Part shown: in pieces, positions 36,110-46,024 of the stretch
Layout of the letters: each line of letters begins with the position of its first letter
How positions within the stretch are numbered: the stretch's first letter is position 1
NCBI GenBank assembly: GCA_910585705.1
Contig: CAJUER010000001.1
Coordinates: 469,406-533,405 of the forward strand
DNA: 64,000 bases
Direction of reading: 5' to 3'
Origin: an uncultured Christensenella sp.
Lineage (GTDB): Bacteria > Bacillota > Clostridia > Christensenellales > Borkfalkiaceae
The notes under the pieces: generated by a model
The model's input: the letters and a program-made list of their open reading frames with translations, nothing else
Database searches by the model: none
Told to the model about the DNA's origin: nothing
Position numbers and translations under genes: made by a program

Positions 36110-38335
36110 ATGGTAAAGTTTTTAAAGATACTCACAGTTATAATTTTGAGCTGTGCAATTATATTTCTTGCGCTGTTTTTGACGTATACGCTGATAACAA
36201 AGGATGCCGTACTTGACGCTGCAAAACTCGTCGGGGCGGGACAAAACGTAATAATTTACGATGACGACGGAAACGAGGTAACAAACGCTTCTTTGGACAT
36301 AAAAAGTAAAAGCGTAAAACTTGAAGATTTGAATCCTCTCACCGTCAATGCGTTTATCGCTTCGGAAGACAGAGCGTTTTACAAGCACAACGGTCTGAAT
36401 TATAAGCGTATGCTTAAAGCGCTTTACAAAAACATAGTCGCGGGCTCATTCAAAGAGGGCGCTTCAACTATCAGTCAACAGCTGATTAAAAACACTCACC
36501 TTTCAAACGATAAAACAATAAAGCGCAAACTTAACGAAATTAAACTCACGCTCAAACTTGAAAAGCAATACTCAAAAGACGAAATTCTCGAAATGTATCT
36601 GAACACTATTTATTTCGGGCACAGCTGTTACGGTTTGCAAAGCGCGGCACAATTCTACTTCAACAAAAAAGCCGAAAATTTGAACCTTGAAGAAAGCGCG
36701 ACTATTGTCGGTCTTCTGACTTCACCGAACAACTACTCGCCTTTTAAAAATCCTGAAAAAAGTCTATTGCGCAGAAATACCGTCCTTAAAAGCATGAAAG
36801 ACTGCGGTTTTATAGACGAAGCTTTATACAATGAAACGATTAATAAGCCTGTCGTTACGCAAAGAACGGCGAACGGAAACAAATTCGGAGATTATCTGAG
36901 CGCCGTCTTTGACGAAATGGAAGAAATAGATTTTAATTTTTACGCCCTGACTAACGGGTGTATAGTTAAAACCTATCTCGATTCCTCTGCGCAAATGTTT
37001 ATAGAAAACCTCGATTACCCTTGCGACAACTCTGTAATTATAACGGATAATGCCACCGGCGGAGTCAAAGCTTTTAAATCCACCATAAACGGAGCAAAAC
37101 GACAAATCGGCTCAACAGCAAAACCCTTATTCGTATACGCACCCGCAATCGAGGAAAAACTTGTAAGCCCTTTTACCAGAATACTCGATGAAAAAATTAA
37201 CTTTAACGGTTATTCCCCCGAAAATTTCGATAAGAAATATCACGGCTACACCACCGTAGCAGATTGCGTCAAATACAGCTATAACATTCCTGCCGTAAAA
37301 ACTTTAAACGCACTTACAGTCGACAAAGCCGAAAAATACCTCAACGCAATGAATTTAAAGCTCGACGACGAAGAAAAAAATCTGTCACTTTCCTTAGGCG
37401 GTATGAAATACGGATTAAGCTTGAAGGAGCTTGCCGACCGTTATTCGGTTTTTCCTAACGGAGGCAACTACCGCCCCGCTAAATTTATAAAAGAAATTGT
37501 AAACCGTGAAGGAGAAACGGTTTATAAAAACGAAACCGAACCAAACCATGTGTTTTCTTCGGGGACTTGCTCGCTTATAAACGAAATGCTTATAGAAACT
37601 TCCAAAAGCGGAACTGCGAAAAAACTGAAAGGTTTTAATTTTGATGTTGCTTCGAAAACCGGAACGTGCGGAAATGAAGACGGTAATACCGACGCCTATG
37701 CAGTAAGCTACACATCCGAAAACTGCTTTGCGGTATGGCTGGGAAACAAAGACAATAAAAGATCGAACATCACCGGAGGAAACGACTGCTGCACAATAAT
37801 GAAAAATACTTTACTGAATTATTATGCCGACAGAACCCCGCAAAACCTCGAAACTCACGAAGGCACCGTCACCGTAGAAATCGACAGGGACGAGTACAAC
37901 GAAAATAACCGAGTAGTGCTTTGCGACGAGCAATGTCCCGCATTAAACAAACTCCGCGTAAAGGTTTTAAAAGGTAACGCACCGAAAGAGGTATCCGATA
38001 AATTCTCTTCCCCGTTCATAACCGCTCCTTCTGTAACGATAAAAAACGGAACGATAAATATTGAATTATGTCACGCAAAGTACTATTCATATATCGTTAA
38101 ACGCACAAAAAACGGCAAAACCGACATTATTTATGACGGAAAATGGCAACAATGTATAAGCGACAGTCCCATCGAGGGTTATTACACCTACACCATTATC
38201 CCTTACTTTGAAAACACAAACGGAAAGTTTTTCGGCAACGAAATAAATTTACCTTCGGTAAATTTATCTAAGAACAATCAATCGCAACAAATCAAAATTC
38301 CGGATATTGCACAGAAAGACTGGTACAATCAGTAA
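36110..38335 (+). CDS. Class A penicillin-binding protein (transglycosylase/transpeptidase)
   Basis: Bifunctional peptidoglycan synthase. An N-terminal membrane anchor (about 5-28) is followed by a GT51 domain with catalytic E86 in ASEDRAFYKH and EGASTISQQL, then the transpeptidase domain with S335-TAK338, S390-Y-N392 and K516-T-G. The C-terminal 130 residues look like an added beta-rich region. The family is PBP1a/PonA-like. The ATG has no visible ribosome site and sits just after a putative -10 box, so translation may be leaderless. It is divergent from miaB. Confidence 0.92.
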   Translation: MVKFLKILTVIILSCAIIFLALFLTYTLITKDAVLDAAKLVGAGQNVIIYDDDGNEVTNASLDIKSKSVKLEDLNPLTVNAFIASEDRAFYKHNGLNYKRMLKALYKNIVAGSFKEGASTISQQLIKNTHLSNDKTIKRKLNEIKLTLKLEKQYSKDEILEMYLNTIYFGHSCYGLQSAAQFYFNKKAENLNLEESATIVGLLTSPNNYSPFKNPEKSLLRRNTVLKSMKDCGFIDEALYNETINKPVVTQRTANGNKFGDYLSAVFDEMEEIDFNFYALTNGCIVKTYLDSSAQMFIENLDYPCDNSVIITDNATGGVKAFKSTINGAKRQIGSTAKPLFVYAPAIEEKLVSPFTRILDEKINFNGYSPENFDKKYHGYTTVADCVKYSYNIPAVKTLNALTVDKAEKYLNAMNLKLDDEEKNLSLSLGGMKYGLSLKELADRYSVFPNGGNYRPAKFIKEIVNREGETVYKNETEPNHVFSSGTCSLINEMLIETSKSGTAKKLKGFNFDVASKTGTCGNEDGNTDAYAVSYTSENCFAVWLGNKDNKRSNITGGNDCCTIMKNTLLNYYADRTPQNLETHEGTVTVEIDRDEYNENNRVVLCDEQCPALNKLRVKVLKGNAPKEVSDKFSSPFITAPSVTIKNGTINIELCHAKYYSYIVKRTKNGKTDIIYDGKWQQCISDSPIEGYYTYTIIPYFENTNGKFFGNEINLPSVNLSKNNQSQQIKIPDIAQKDWYNQ

Positions 38336-38366
38336 AAACGAGCGCCGATTTTTTCGGCGCTCGTTT
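38336..38366. terminator. Bidirectional terminator between the PBP gene and thiI
   Basis: Arms of 13 bases (AAACGAGCGCCGA and its complement) flank a five-T loop between the convergent PBP and thiI stops. The A/T ends can supply a T tract on either strand. Confidence 0.85.
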
Positions 38367-38367
38367 G

Positions 38368-39522
38368 CTATATTTTTAAAACTTCCAACGTTGACAACGC
38401 TTCGTTTATAAGCGCTTCAACCTCAAGCTTTGCTTCCTCCGCTTCAACGTCTTTAATCTTCGGGCGGGTAACAGGGTGCTTAGGTAAAAACACCGTGCAA
38501 CAATCTTCATACGGTTGGATAGAAGTCTCGTACGTTCCTATCAATCTGCTGCGTTCTATAATTTCGTCCTTATCGAAACCGCAAAGCGGTCTTAATACAG
38601 GTAAATTTTTTATGACGCTATTCGAAGAAGTCATTCCCTCCACCGTCTGACTTGCAACCTGCGCAAGACTTTCTCCCGTAATCAAACATTGCGCACCGCA
38701 AGTTTCCGCAATGCGTTCAGCAAGCCTCATCATAAAACGCCTTAAAAGCGTAACCATATAATCGCCGTTGCACTTTTTGTGTATTGCTTCTTGAATGTGC
38801 GTAACCGAAATTATATGCAAATTCATTCCACAGGAATATGAAGAAAGAATTTTAGCAAGGTCCAACACCTTTTCTTTCGCCTGCATATTCGTATAAGGAT
38901 AGCTGTGGAAATGAATAGCGTCAACCGTCATACCGCGCTTTGCTATCATATGACCGGCAACAGGACTGTCAATCCCCCCTGAAATTAAAAGCAAACCTTT
39001 ACCGGAAGTGCCGACAGGCATTCCCCCCGCGCCTTTGAACATTTCACCGAATACAAGCGCTTTATCGTTTTCTCGCAAATCGATATTGATTATGAGCTGG
39101 GGATTATGAACGTCAACTTTCAACTTGCTATTGTTATCCAACAGCCTTCCGCCGATTTCCATACTTATCTGCATCGAATTTAAAGGATACGATTTATCCG
39201 CGCGGTGAGTTTCCACTTTAAATGTACCGCTATCCGAACACACTTTTTGCGCGGCATTAAACATTTCATCCATATCCGAAGAAACCTTTAAAGCTACGCT
39301 GTACGAATGTATACCGAAAACCTTTTTAAGCCTGCTTAATATTAAATCAATATCCTTCTCTTCAAAATTTTCAACAAGATACCTACCGCTTAGACGATGA
39401 ATTTCATGCTTTATGCCTTTCAGGCTTTTTTCCATATTAACGACAAATATCTTTTCGAACCACCCGCGATTTTTGCCTTTCAAATGCAATTCGGAATATC
39501 TGATAATTATAACTTTTTCCAT
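38368..39522 (-). CDS. thiI: tRNA 4-thiouridine synthase / sulfurtransferase
   Basis: Adenylates U8 of tRNA and inserts sulfur, also linked to thiazole synthesis. An N-terminal ferredoxin-like plus THUMP region (about 1-165) precedes the PP-loop SGGIDSPVAGHM starting at 181. It ends at 384 residues without the rhodanese domain of the E. coli enzyme, as in B. subtilis, where a dedicated NifS-like desulfurase (NifZ) hands over sulfur. Such a desulfurase is encoded three bases upstream. Confidence 0.94.
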   Translation of the reverse strand: MEKVIIIRYSELHLKGKNRGWFEKIFVVNMEKSLKGIKHEIHRLSGRYLVENFEEKDIDLILSRLKKVFGIHSYSVALKVSSDMDEMFNAAQKVCSDSGTFKVETHRADKSYPLNSMQISMEIGGRLLDNNSKLKVDVHNPQLIINIDLRENDKALVFGEMFKGAGGMPVGTSGKGLLLISGGIDSPVAGHMIAKRGMTVDAIHFHSYPYTNMQAKEKVLDLAKILSSYSCGMNLHIISVTHIQEAIHKKCNGDYMVTLLRRFMMRLAERIAETCGAQCLITGESLAQVASQTVEGMTSSNSVIKNLPVLRPLCGFDKDEIIERSRLIGTYETSIQPYEDCCTVFLPKHPVTRPKIKDVEAEEAKLEVEALINEALSTLEVLKI

Positions 39523-39525
39523 AAT

Positions 39526-40653
39526 TTACGCCATTATATTTTTTCTGTTTCCAACTATTTCGTTTAATTCTTGCGCGGCCTTTAAAACTTCTTCCGCCGT
39601 ATTGGTAGGCGAAAGGCTCAGTCTTAATACTCCGTCGGCGGTTTGGTTATCAATTCCGCAAGCGAGAATAACTCTTGAAAATCTCTTTTTCTGATTAGAC
39701 GAACACGCCGAACCCGTCCCGATAATTATACCTCTATCGTCGGCTTCGTGCAAAATAGTCTCTCCACGAACTCCCTTTGCCGCAACGCTTAGTATGTACG
39801 GCGAAGCATTTTCCGAAGATATAACTTTAAACAGATCTTCACGCAAAGCACCGCGTAAAATTTTGTTTAACTGCCTTGCTTTTTCAAAACTGTTAATCAA
39901 ATCAGCATATCTGTCCCGTGCCGCAAATTCAAAGCACTTTATCGCAAACACGTTTTCCGTGCCACTTCTAAATCCCTGTTCTTGTCCGCCGCCGTAAATA
40001 TAAGGTTTTATTTGTAAATTTTTCTTTTTAATCAGCGCACCGCAGCCTTTAACTCCGCCTATTTTGTGTGCACTTATAGAATATAGATCTATATCCTTTG
40101 TCAATTTGTACTTCAGTTTGCCGTAAGCCTGCACACCGTCGACATGGACCATTGCGTACTTATTTTTAGCTTTAATCTTTTCAGCAATCGCAAAAATATC
40201 ATTTACCGCCCCCGTTTCGTTATTGACGTGAATTACCGAAACAAGCGACGTTTTGTCGTCGATTAAGCTTAGTAAATGTTCGACGTCAACGCTTCCGTCA
40301 GCGTTAAGATTGGCAAACCGAACTTCTATACCACGTTGCTTTAACTCGTTTACCGCCAAAAAAACTGCGGAATGTTCGCCGTTTGTGGTAACAACATTGC
40401 CGCGCTTGCCGCCGCAAAACAGCGCTTGATTATCCGCCTCTGTGCCGCCCGAAGTAAAGATTAGTGAAAATTCATTGTCATCCGCTATATGAGAAAGAAT
40501 TTCACTTCGGGCATTTTTCAGTTCAAGATGCAAACCATAGCCGCTTTTATATAAAGCGGAAGGATTATAATAATCATCATAAAGATATTTTTTTGCCGCT
40601 TTTATGCAGTTTTCGTTCGGCTTTTCCGTTGCCGCATTGTCAAGATAAATCAT
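39526..40653 (-). CDS. Cysteine desulfurase (NifS/IscS family), probable ThiI partner
   Basis: PLP enzyme removing sulfur from cysteine as a persulfide. The PLP lysine is K197 in SAHKIGGVKG, and the persulfide-forming Cys is C317 in GSACSS. At 375 residues it resembles the NifZ type rather than SufS. It overlaps the carB::dapF stop by one base (TAATG) and is followed directly by thiI, so its likely job is sulfur for 4-thiouridine in tRNA. The gene has no own promoter and depends on the car leader. Confidence 0.92.
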   Translation of the reverse strand: MIYLDNAATEKPNENCIKAAKKYLYDDYYNPSALYKSGYGLHLELKNARSEILSHIADDNEFSLIFTSGGTEADNQALFCGGKRGNVVTTNGEHSAVFLAVNELKQRGIEVRFANLNADGSVDVEHLLSLIDDKTSLVSVIHVNNETGAVNDIFAIAEKIKAKNKYAMVHVDGVQAYGKLKYKLTKDIDLYSISAHKIGGVKGCGALIKKKNLQIKPYIYGGGQEQGFRSGTENVFAIKCFEFAARDRYADLINSFEKARQLNKILRGALREDLFKVISSENASPYILSVAAKGVRGETILHEADDRGIIIGTGSACSSNQKKRFSRVILACGIDNQTADGVLRLSLSPTNTAEEVLKAAQELNEIVGNRKNIMA

Positions 40654-43600
40654 TAAATTTCAATTGAACCTTCAAAGGATTGTTTTACCGAACCGTCAAG
40701 CTCAACTCCGCTTTCGTCATATTTCACAAACAAATCTCCGCCTTTGAGCTTGACCGTTATAATTTCTCCGTAAGAACATTGTCCGCACTTAACCGCCGCA
40801 ACAGCTGCCGCCGCCGCTGCCGTTCCGCACGACCACGTTTCTCCGTTTATGCGGTCCCATACGCGCATTTTAACTGTTACATTATTTACCACGCGCACAC
40901 ATTCGACAATTACTCCGCAAGGGAAATATCCGGTATCCGATATTTGCTGTCCTATTGCGTCAATATCGATTTCATCAACTTTATCACAGAAAACTACGCA
41001 ATGCGGATTGCCGACGTTTACCAACGATACAGCATATGACTTGCCACCTAACGTTATTTGTCGTTCAGTTACTTCGCCGTCGAAAGTCGAAGGAATCAGC
41101 TTACCTTCAAATATAGGGTTGCCGAGTTTTACGGATACCGAACTTGCTTTGCCGTTGAACGAATTAACCCAAAGCTCTTTTACTCCGCTACTCGTTTCCA
41201 CCGTCAGATACTCGTCAGCAAGTTTGTTATCGAACAGATACTTAGCAACGCACCTTAAAGGGTTTGCCGCCAGTCCTCCGTCGCTTCCGTCACTGTTGAA
41301 TACGCACATTTTCGCGTCTGCAACCTCAGACTTTTCAATCATAACAATACCGTCCGCACCTATCGCATAATGCCTGTCTGAAAAGTTAATCGCAAGCGAT
41401 TCCGGACAGGTAATTTTGTTATCCATATTATTGAAGAAAATATAGTCGTTTCCGCAGCTATGCATCTTACAGAAATTGATCTTAAGTTTTTCCTTGCGAA
41501 GATTATTTATATCTACGAGCTCGGTATTTAACTGGTTATACCTTCCCGCAATAACGTCGGCAAGCGCGTTAGCCGTGTCCAGAGATGTCAGAACGGTTAT
41601 ACCAAGCAGTATCGCGTGATGATGCAAACTTATATAGTTTGAAATAGATTCAACGTCAGTCTTGCCCGTATAAACGATATAATCGATTTTACCTTCGTCC
41701 ATGAGCTTGAAAATCTCTTCATTTGAAGACAGCCTTGCGACCTCGTTGCACTCCAAACCAAGACTTTTAATAACATTGCATGTGCCTTTCGTTGCGTATA
41801 GCGTAAGATTAAGATCCGCAAATTTTTTAACTATATTTACGATTTCAAATTTATCCTGATCATTTATCGTAAAATAGATACCCGAAGGATTTTGCTTAGT
41901 CGGGTGCTTCATATTGAAGCCTGCCGATACAAGCCCCTTGAAAAGCGCCTCCTCAATGGTTTTTCCTATGCCGAGCACTTCACCCGTAGACTTCATTTCG
42001 GGACCGAGCTGAGAATTTACGTCGTTAAGTTTTTCAAACGAGAATACGGGAACCTTTACCGCAACATAAGGCGAGTTAGGATAAAGCCCTGTTCCAAAGC
42101 CGAGTTTTTTAAGTTTTTCCCCTACAAGTATGCGTGTTGCTATTTCAACCATAGGCACGCCCGTAACTTTGGAAATATACGGAATCGTTCTTGACGCGCG
42201 AGGATTGACTTCTATTACATATAATTCGTTGTGATATATCAGGAACTGTATATTTATAAGTCCCTTTGTTTTTAACGAAATTGCAAGCTTTGTAGAAATA
42301 TCCACTACCTTTTTAAGCATAGCGTCACTTAGGTTATACGGAGGATAAACCGCAATAGAGTCGCCGCTGTGAACCCCCGCACGCTCGATATGTTGCATAA
42401 TACCGGGAATCAGTACATCGACCCCGTCAGAAATCGCGTCAACCTCAAGCTCCGTACCCATTAAATATTTGTCGCAAAGAACGGGATTTTCTATTTTTTG
42501 CGCCAGTATAACGTCCATATATCTTTCAACGTCGTTCTGCGTAAACGCTATGGTCATATTTTGACCGCCGATTACATACGAAGGACGCAACAGCACGGGA
42601 TAGCCGAGCGTTTCCGCTGCACGCACTGCGTCTTCACCCGTCATTACGGTAAGTCCTTTCGGCCTTGCTATGCCGAACTCTTCCAAAAGCGCGTCGAATC
42701 TTTCCCTGTCTTCGGCTAAATCAACACTGTCGGCAGGCGTTCCGAGAATGCGCACACCCTTTTTGTCGAGGTAACCGCATAGCTTAATAGCCGTCTGACC
42801 GCCGAAGGTTATTACAACTCCGTAAGGTTTTTCTATATCGATAACATTTTGAACGTCTTCCGGCGTCAAAGATTCGAAATATAGCCTGTCAGCAGTATCG
42901 AAGTCTGTTGAAACAGTTTCGGGATTATTGTTTATAATTATAACTTCATAGCCGAGCTTTTTCAATGCCCACACGCAATGCACGGAAGAATAATCGAATT
43001 CTATGCCCTGACCTATTCTTATCGGACCTGAGCCTATAACGATAATTCGCTTTTTGCCGCTTTTCGATACAAACGGTTTAGCCTCGTCATGCGCTTTGTC
43101 GTCATAGGTTGAATAGAAATAAGGCGTCTGCGCGGAAAATTCCGCGCCGCAAGTATCAACCATTTTAAAAGACGCATTCCTGTGAATAGGCAAAACGTTC
43201 CCTGAAAGCTTTTCTATCTCTTTATCGGGATAACCGAGCTGCTTGCCGCGCAAATACTGTTCTTTTGTGACGATACTGTTTACAATCTCGTTCTCGTAAT
43301 CGGCAAGATTTTTCAGCTTGTTTAAAAACCATTCGTCTATTTTTGTTATAGAATAAATTTCGTCAATCGAGAATCCGCGTTTAATTGCCTGATAAACAAC
43401 GAACAGCCTTTCGTCGGAAAGTTCAGATAGTTTTTCTCTTATTTCACCGTCCGAAAAAGCTTCAAATTTAGGCATATTCAAAGTTGCGACGGAAATTTCC
43501 GCACCTCTGACAGCTTTCATCAATGCCATTTCGAAGCTCGTTCCTATCGCCATAACTTCGCCCGTAGCCTTCATTCTCGTGCCCAGACTTCTCTTTGCAT

Positions 43601-44699
43601 ACAAAAATTTGTCAAACGGCCATTTCGGAAGCTTTACCACAACATAGTCAAGCGTGGGTTCGAAGCAGGCAAATGTTTTACCCGTTACCGCGTTTTTTAT
43701 TTCGTCAAGAGTATAACCCAAAGCTATCTGAGTAGTAACTTTCGCAATAGGGTAGCCCGTAGCTTTTGAAGCAAGCGCCGACGAGCGCGAAACTCTGGGA
43801 TTGACTTCTATAACCGAATATTCGAAAGAATCTGGATTCAACGCAAATTGGCAGTTACAGCCGCCCTCGATGCCGAGTTCTGTTATAATATCCAGCGAAG
43901 CCGTCCTGAGCATCTGATATTCTTTATCAGAAAGCGTAACAGCAGGCGCAATGACTATCGAGTCGCCTGTATGTATTCCGACAGGGTCGAAATTTTCCAT
44001 AGAGCAAACCGTAAGAACGTTGCCTGCGCTGTCGCGCAGAACTTCAAATTCAATCTCTTTCCACCCGCCGATATATTTTTCTATAAGAACCTGCGTTATC
44101 GGTGAAAGCATAAGTCCGTTATGGGATATAAGCCGCAGCTCTTCCTCGTCCTTTGCCATACCGCCGCCTGCCCCGCCGAGCGTATATGCAGGGCGCACTA
44201 TTACGGGATAACCTATTCTTTCCGCAATGCTTACGCACTCGTCAACCGTATAGGCAATATCAGACGGTACGACGGGTTGGTTTATCTTTTGCATCGTTTC
44301 CTTGAAAAGTTCCCTGTCTTCCGCACGGTCTATAGAGTCAAGCTTTACGCCTATGAGCTTAACTCCGTATTCGTCTAAAAATCCCGATTTTGCAAGTTGG
44401 CAACCGAGCGTCAATCCCGTTTGTCCTCCGAGTGAAGCAAGCAAGCTGTCAGGTCTTTCCTTGATGATTATTCTCTTCAATGTTTCGACGGTTAACGGTT
44501 CGAGATATATTTCGTCTGCAAGCGCCTTATCCGTCATAATCGTTGCGGGATTGGAATTGCATAAAACCACGTTAATGCCCGCGTCTTTAAGAACTCTGCA
44601 AGCCTGTGCTCCGGCATAGTCGAATTCTGCAGCTTGTCCTATAACTATTGGTCCCGAACCGATAACGAGCACTTTCTTTATATCTTCTCTCTTAGGCAT
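40653..44699 (-). CDS. carB: Carbamoyl-phosphate synthase large chain fused to a diaminopimelate epimerase-like domain
   Basis: Residues 1 to about 1065 are complete CarB: two ATP-grasp halves (each with VIGSGPI...IGQ and later EVNPR) and a C-terminal MGS-like allosteric domain. It makes carbamoyl phosphate with CarA for pyrimidines and arginine. Residues 1073-1348 continue in frame as a full-length DapF fold: KMHSCGNDYIFF, GADGIVMIE, VNVGNPHCVVF and GETWSCGT. The second catalytic Cys (C1291) is present, but the first, normally in MCGNG, is Ala: the motif reads LAANPLRC with A1144. The sequence between the parts is short and has no stop. Racemase chemistry is therefore doubtful. The ATG overlaps carA by eight bases. 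Confidence 0.93.
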   Translation of the reverse strand: MPKREDIKKVLVIGSGPIVIGQAAEFDYAGAQACRVLKDAGINVVLCNSNPATIMTDKALADEIYLEPLTVETLKRIIIKERPDSLLASLGGQTGLTLGCQLAKSGFLDEYGVKLIGVKLDSIDRAEDRELFKETMQKINQPVVPSDIAYTVDECVSIAERIGYPVIVRPAYTLGGAGGGMAKDEEELRLISHNGLMLSPITQVLIEKYIGGWKEIEFEVLRDSAGNVLTVCSMENFDPVGIHTGDSIVIAPAVTLSDKEYQMLRTASLDIITELGIEGGCNCQFALNPDSFEYSVIEVNPRVSRSSALASKATGYPIAKVTTQIALGYTLDEIKNAVTGKTFACFEPTLDYVVVKLPKWPFDKFLYAKRSLGTRMKATGEVMAIGTSFEMALMKAVRGAEISVATLNMPKFEAFSDGEIREKLSELSDERLFVVYQAIKRGFSIDEIYSITKIDEWFLNKLKNLADYENEIVNSIVTKEQYLRGKQLGYPDKEIEKLSGNVLPIHRNASFKMVDTCGAEFSAQTPYFYSTYDDKAHDEAKPFVSKSGKKRIIVIGSGPIRIGQGIEFDYSSVHCVWALKKLGYEVIIINNNPETVSTDFDTADRLYFESLTPEDVQNVIDIEKPYGVVITFGGQTAIKLCGYLDKKGVRILGTPADSVDLAEDRERFDALLEEFGIARPKGLTVMTGEDAVRAAETLGYPVLLRPSYVIGGQNMTIAFTQNDVERYMDVILAQKIENPVLCDKYLMGTELEVDAISDGVDVLIPGIMQHIERAGVHSGDSIAVYPPYNLSDAMLKKVVDISTKLAISLKTKGLINIQFLIYHNELYVIEVNPRASRTIPYISKVTGVPMVEIATRILVGEKLKKLGFGTGLYPNSPYVAVKVPVFSFEKLNDVNSQLGPEMKSTGEVLGIGKTIEEALFKGLVSAGFNMKHPTKQNPSGIYFTINDQDKFEIVNIVKKFADLNLTLYATKGTCNVIKSLGLECNEVARLSSNEEIFKLMDEGKIDYIVYTGKTDVESISNYISLHHHAILLGITVLTSLDTANALADVIAGRYNQLNTELVDINNLRKEKLKINFCKMHSCGNDYIFFNNMDNKITCPESLAINFSDRHYAIGADGIVMIEKSEVADAKMCVFNSDGSDGGLAANPLRCVAKYLFDNKLADEYLTVETSSGVKELWVNSFNGKASSVSVKLGNPIFEGKLIPSTFDGEVTERQITLGGKSYAVSLVNVGNPHCVVFCDKVDEIDIDAIGQQISDTGYFPCGVIVECVRVVNNVTVKMRVWDRINGETWSCGTAAAAAAVAAVKCGQCSYGEIITVKLKGGDLFVKYDESGVELDGSVKQSFEGSIEI

Positions 44700-45768
44700 T
44701 ATATTTACCGTCCTTGATATTTTTTATAAATTTATCGAAAAGAAACGCCGCATCTTGCGGTCCGCCGCACGCTTCGGGATGAAACTGTACCGTAAAGGCG
44801 TTTAATTCAGGATAGTCAAACCCCTCGCATGTACCGTCGTTTGCGTTTATATACGAAAGTTTACCCGCATTTTTCAGACTTGAAGAAACTACCTCATAGC
44901 CGTGATTCTGGCTTGAAATATACACTCTGCCCGTTTCGAGATTTTTAACAGGTTGATTTGCACCGCGATGTCCGTACTTCATTTTTTTTGTTTTGCCGCC
45001 CATCGCCAACGCGAAAAGCTGATGACCCAAACATATACCGAATATGGGAAGTTTTCCGGCAAGCTTTTTCAGATTTTCGATTATGGTCACATTATCCGCA
45101 GGGTCGCCCGGTCCGTTAGTGAGCATAAGACCGTCGACTTTTAAGTCCAGTATTTGTTGCGCCGTATAGTTTGCAGGGACCTTGATACAATAACAGCCGC
45201 GCTTTACAAGTTCGCGCACAATATTGTCTTTTGCACCGAAATCCCATACGGCAATTTTTAATCCCGAAGGTTTTCCGTAATACTCGATTTCTTTACATGA
45301 AACATTGTCCACCGCTTTTTTTATTGAGTATTTTGCAATTTCGTCCGTATTTTTAAGCGGTTTAGAGGTAATTGCGGCATTCATAACACCCGCTTCTCTT
45401 ACAATTTTTGTAAGCTCCCTTGTGTCTATTCCGTATAAACCGACTATATTGTTTTCACAAAGATAATTTTCAAGCGTTTTTTCGCACCTGAAATTCGAAG
45501 GAACGTCGCACTTTTCTCTTACTATGTAAGCCGAAACCCATGCTCTTTTGCTTTCGCAATCCTGAGATATAAATCCGTAATTTCCTATAAGCGGAAAAGT
45601 CTGCGTAACAATCTGCCCGTAATAGCTCGGGTCGGTTAATGTTTCTATATATCCGGTCATACCCGTCGTAAAAACAAGTTCGCCCGTTATATCACCGTCC
45701 GCGCCGAAACGCTTGCCGATAAATTGTTTTCCGTTCTGTAAGATCAAGTAAACTTTGCTGTCTTTCAT
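44692..45768 (-). CDS. carA: Carbamoyl-phosphate synthase small chain (glutamine amidotransferase)
   Basis: Supplies ammonia from glutamine to CarB. The N-terminal CPSase small domain (GADGDITGELVFTTGMTGY) is followed by a class I amidotransferase with LTNGPGDPAD, the catalytic Cys in FGICLGHQLFALA and QFHPEA. A TTG-initiated extension to 45798 is open, but ATG 45768 has AAGGA eight bases before it and starts MKDSKVYLIL. The gene follows a leader with a terminator that would have to be bypassed for expression. Confidence 0.94.
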   Translation of the reverse strand: MKDSKVYLILQNGKQFIGKRFGADGDITGELVFTTGMTGYIETLTDPSYYGQIVTQTFPLIGNYGFISQDCESKRAWVSAYIVREKCDVPSNFRCEKTLENYLCENNIVGLYGIDTRELTKIVREAGVMNAAITSKPLKNTDEIAKYSIKKAVDNVSCKEIEYYGKPSGLKIAVWDFGAKDNIVRELVKRGCYCIKVPANYTAQQILDLKVDGLMLTNGPGDPADNVTIIENLKKLAGKLPIFGICLGHQLFALAMGGKTKKMKYGHRGANQPVKNLETGRVYISSQNHGYEVVSSSLKNAGKLSYINANDGTCEGFDYPELNAFTVQFHPEACGGPQDAAFLFDKFIKNIKDGKYNA

Positions 45769-45818
45769 TTTTTTAATCCTTGTAAATATTTTACTCAATT
45801 TCCGCCTGTTAAAATAAA

Positions 45819-45844
45819 GACTGATTTAAAAAAATAAATCAGTC
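45819..45844 (-). terminator. Intrinsic terminator in the carA leader (putative attenuator)
   Basis: Perfect 10-base arms GACTGATTTA/TAAATCAGTC with a six-T loop are followed on the minus strand by TTTATTTT. It lies 50 bases before the carA ATG and after the only good promoter. The first arm contains the stop codon of the leader ORF, and a T-rich stretch (CGTTTTTTATTT) comes just before it. Confidence 0.75.
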
Positions 45845-45994
45845 AAATAAAAAACGATACACGTTGAATTGTTTTAAATTTTTCAATACTAATGAATTAA
45901 CAAGTCCGCCTTCGGCTTTCGAACGCCCGTCCGAACAGTCAAGGTTTGCAATTTTGATTATACTGCTCTTGTTTTCCGCATTAAAAAATTTCAT
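45839..45994 (-). CDS. Leader peptide ORF of the car operon (51 residues)
   Basis: A 52-codon ORF begins with ATG (GGGA seven bases before it) about 25 bases after the predicted transcription start and ends with TGA inside the 5' arm of the terminator. The peptide begins MKFFNAENKSS and ends NVYRFLFD. I recognise no family. Placement resembles the pyrBI leader peptide of enterobacteria, where ribosomes close behind RNA polymerase block the terminator when UTP is low. A plain small protein gene is the alternative. Confidence 0.5.
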   Translation of the reverse strand: MKFFNAENKSSIIKIANLDCSDGRSKAEGGLVNSLVLKNLKQFNVYRFLFD

Positions 45995-46024
45995 CTATTA
46001 ATCCCATTTTGCCGTACTTTGAAA

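Noticed and set aside
45796..45798. TTG start that would extend CarA by ten residues
   Set aside because: The ATG at 45768 has a well-spaced AAGGA and gives the normal family N-terminus.
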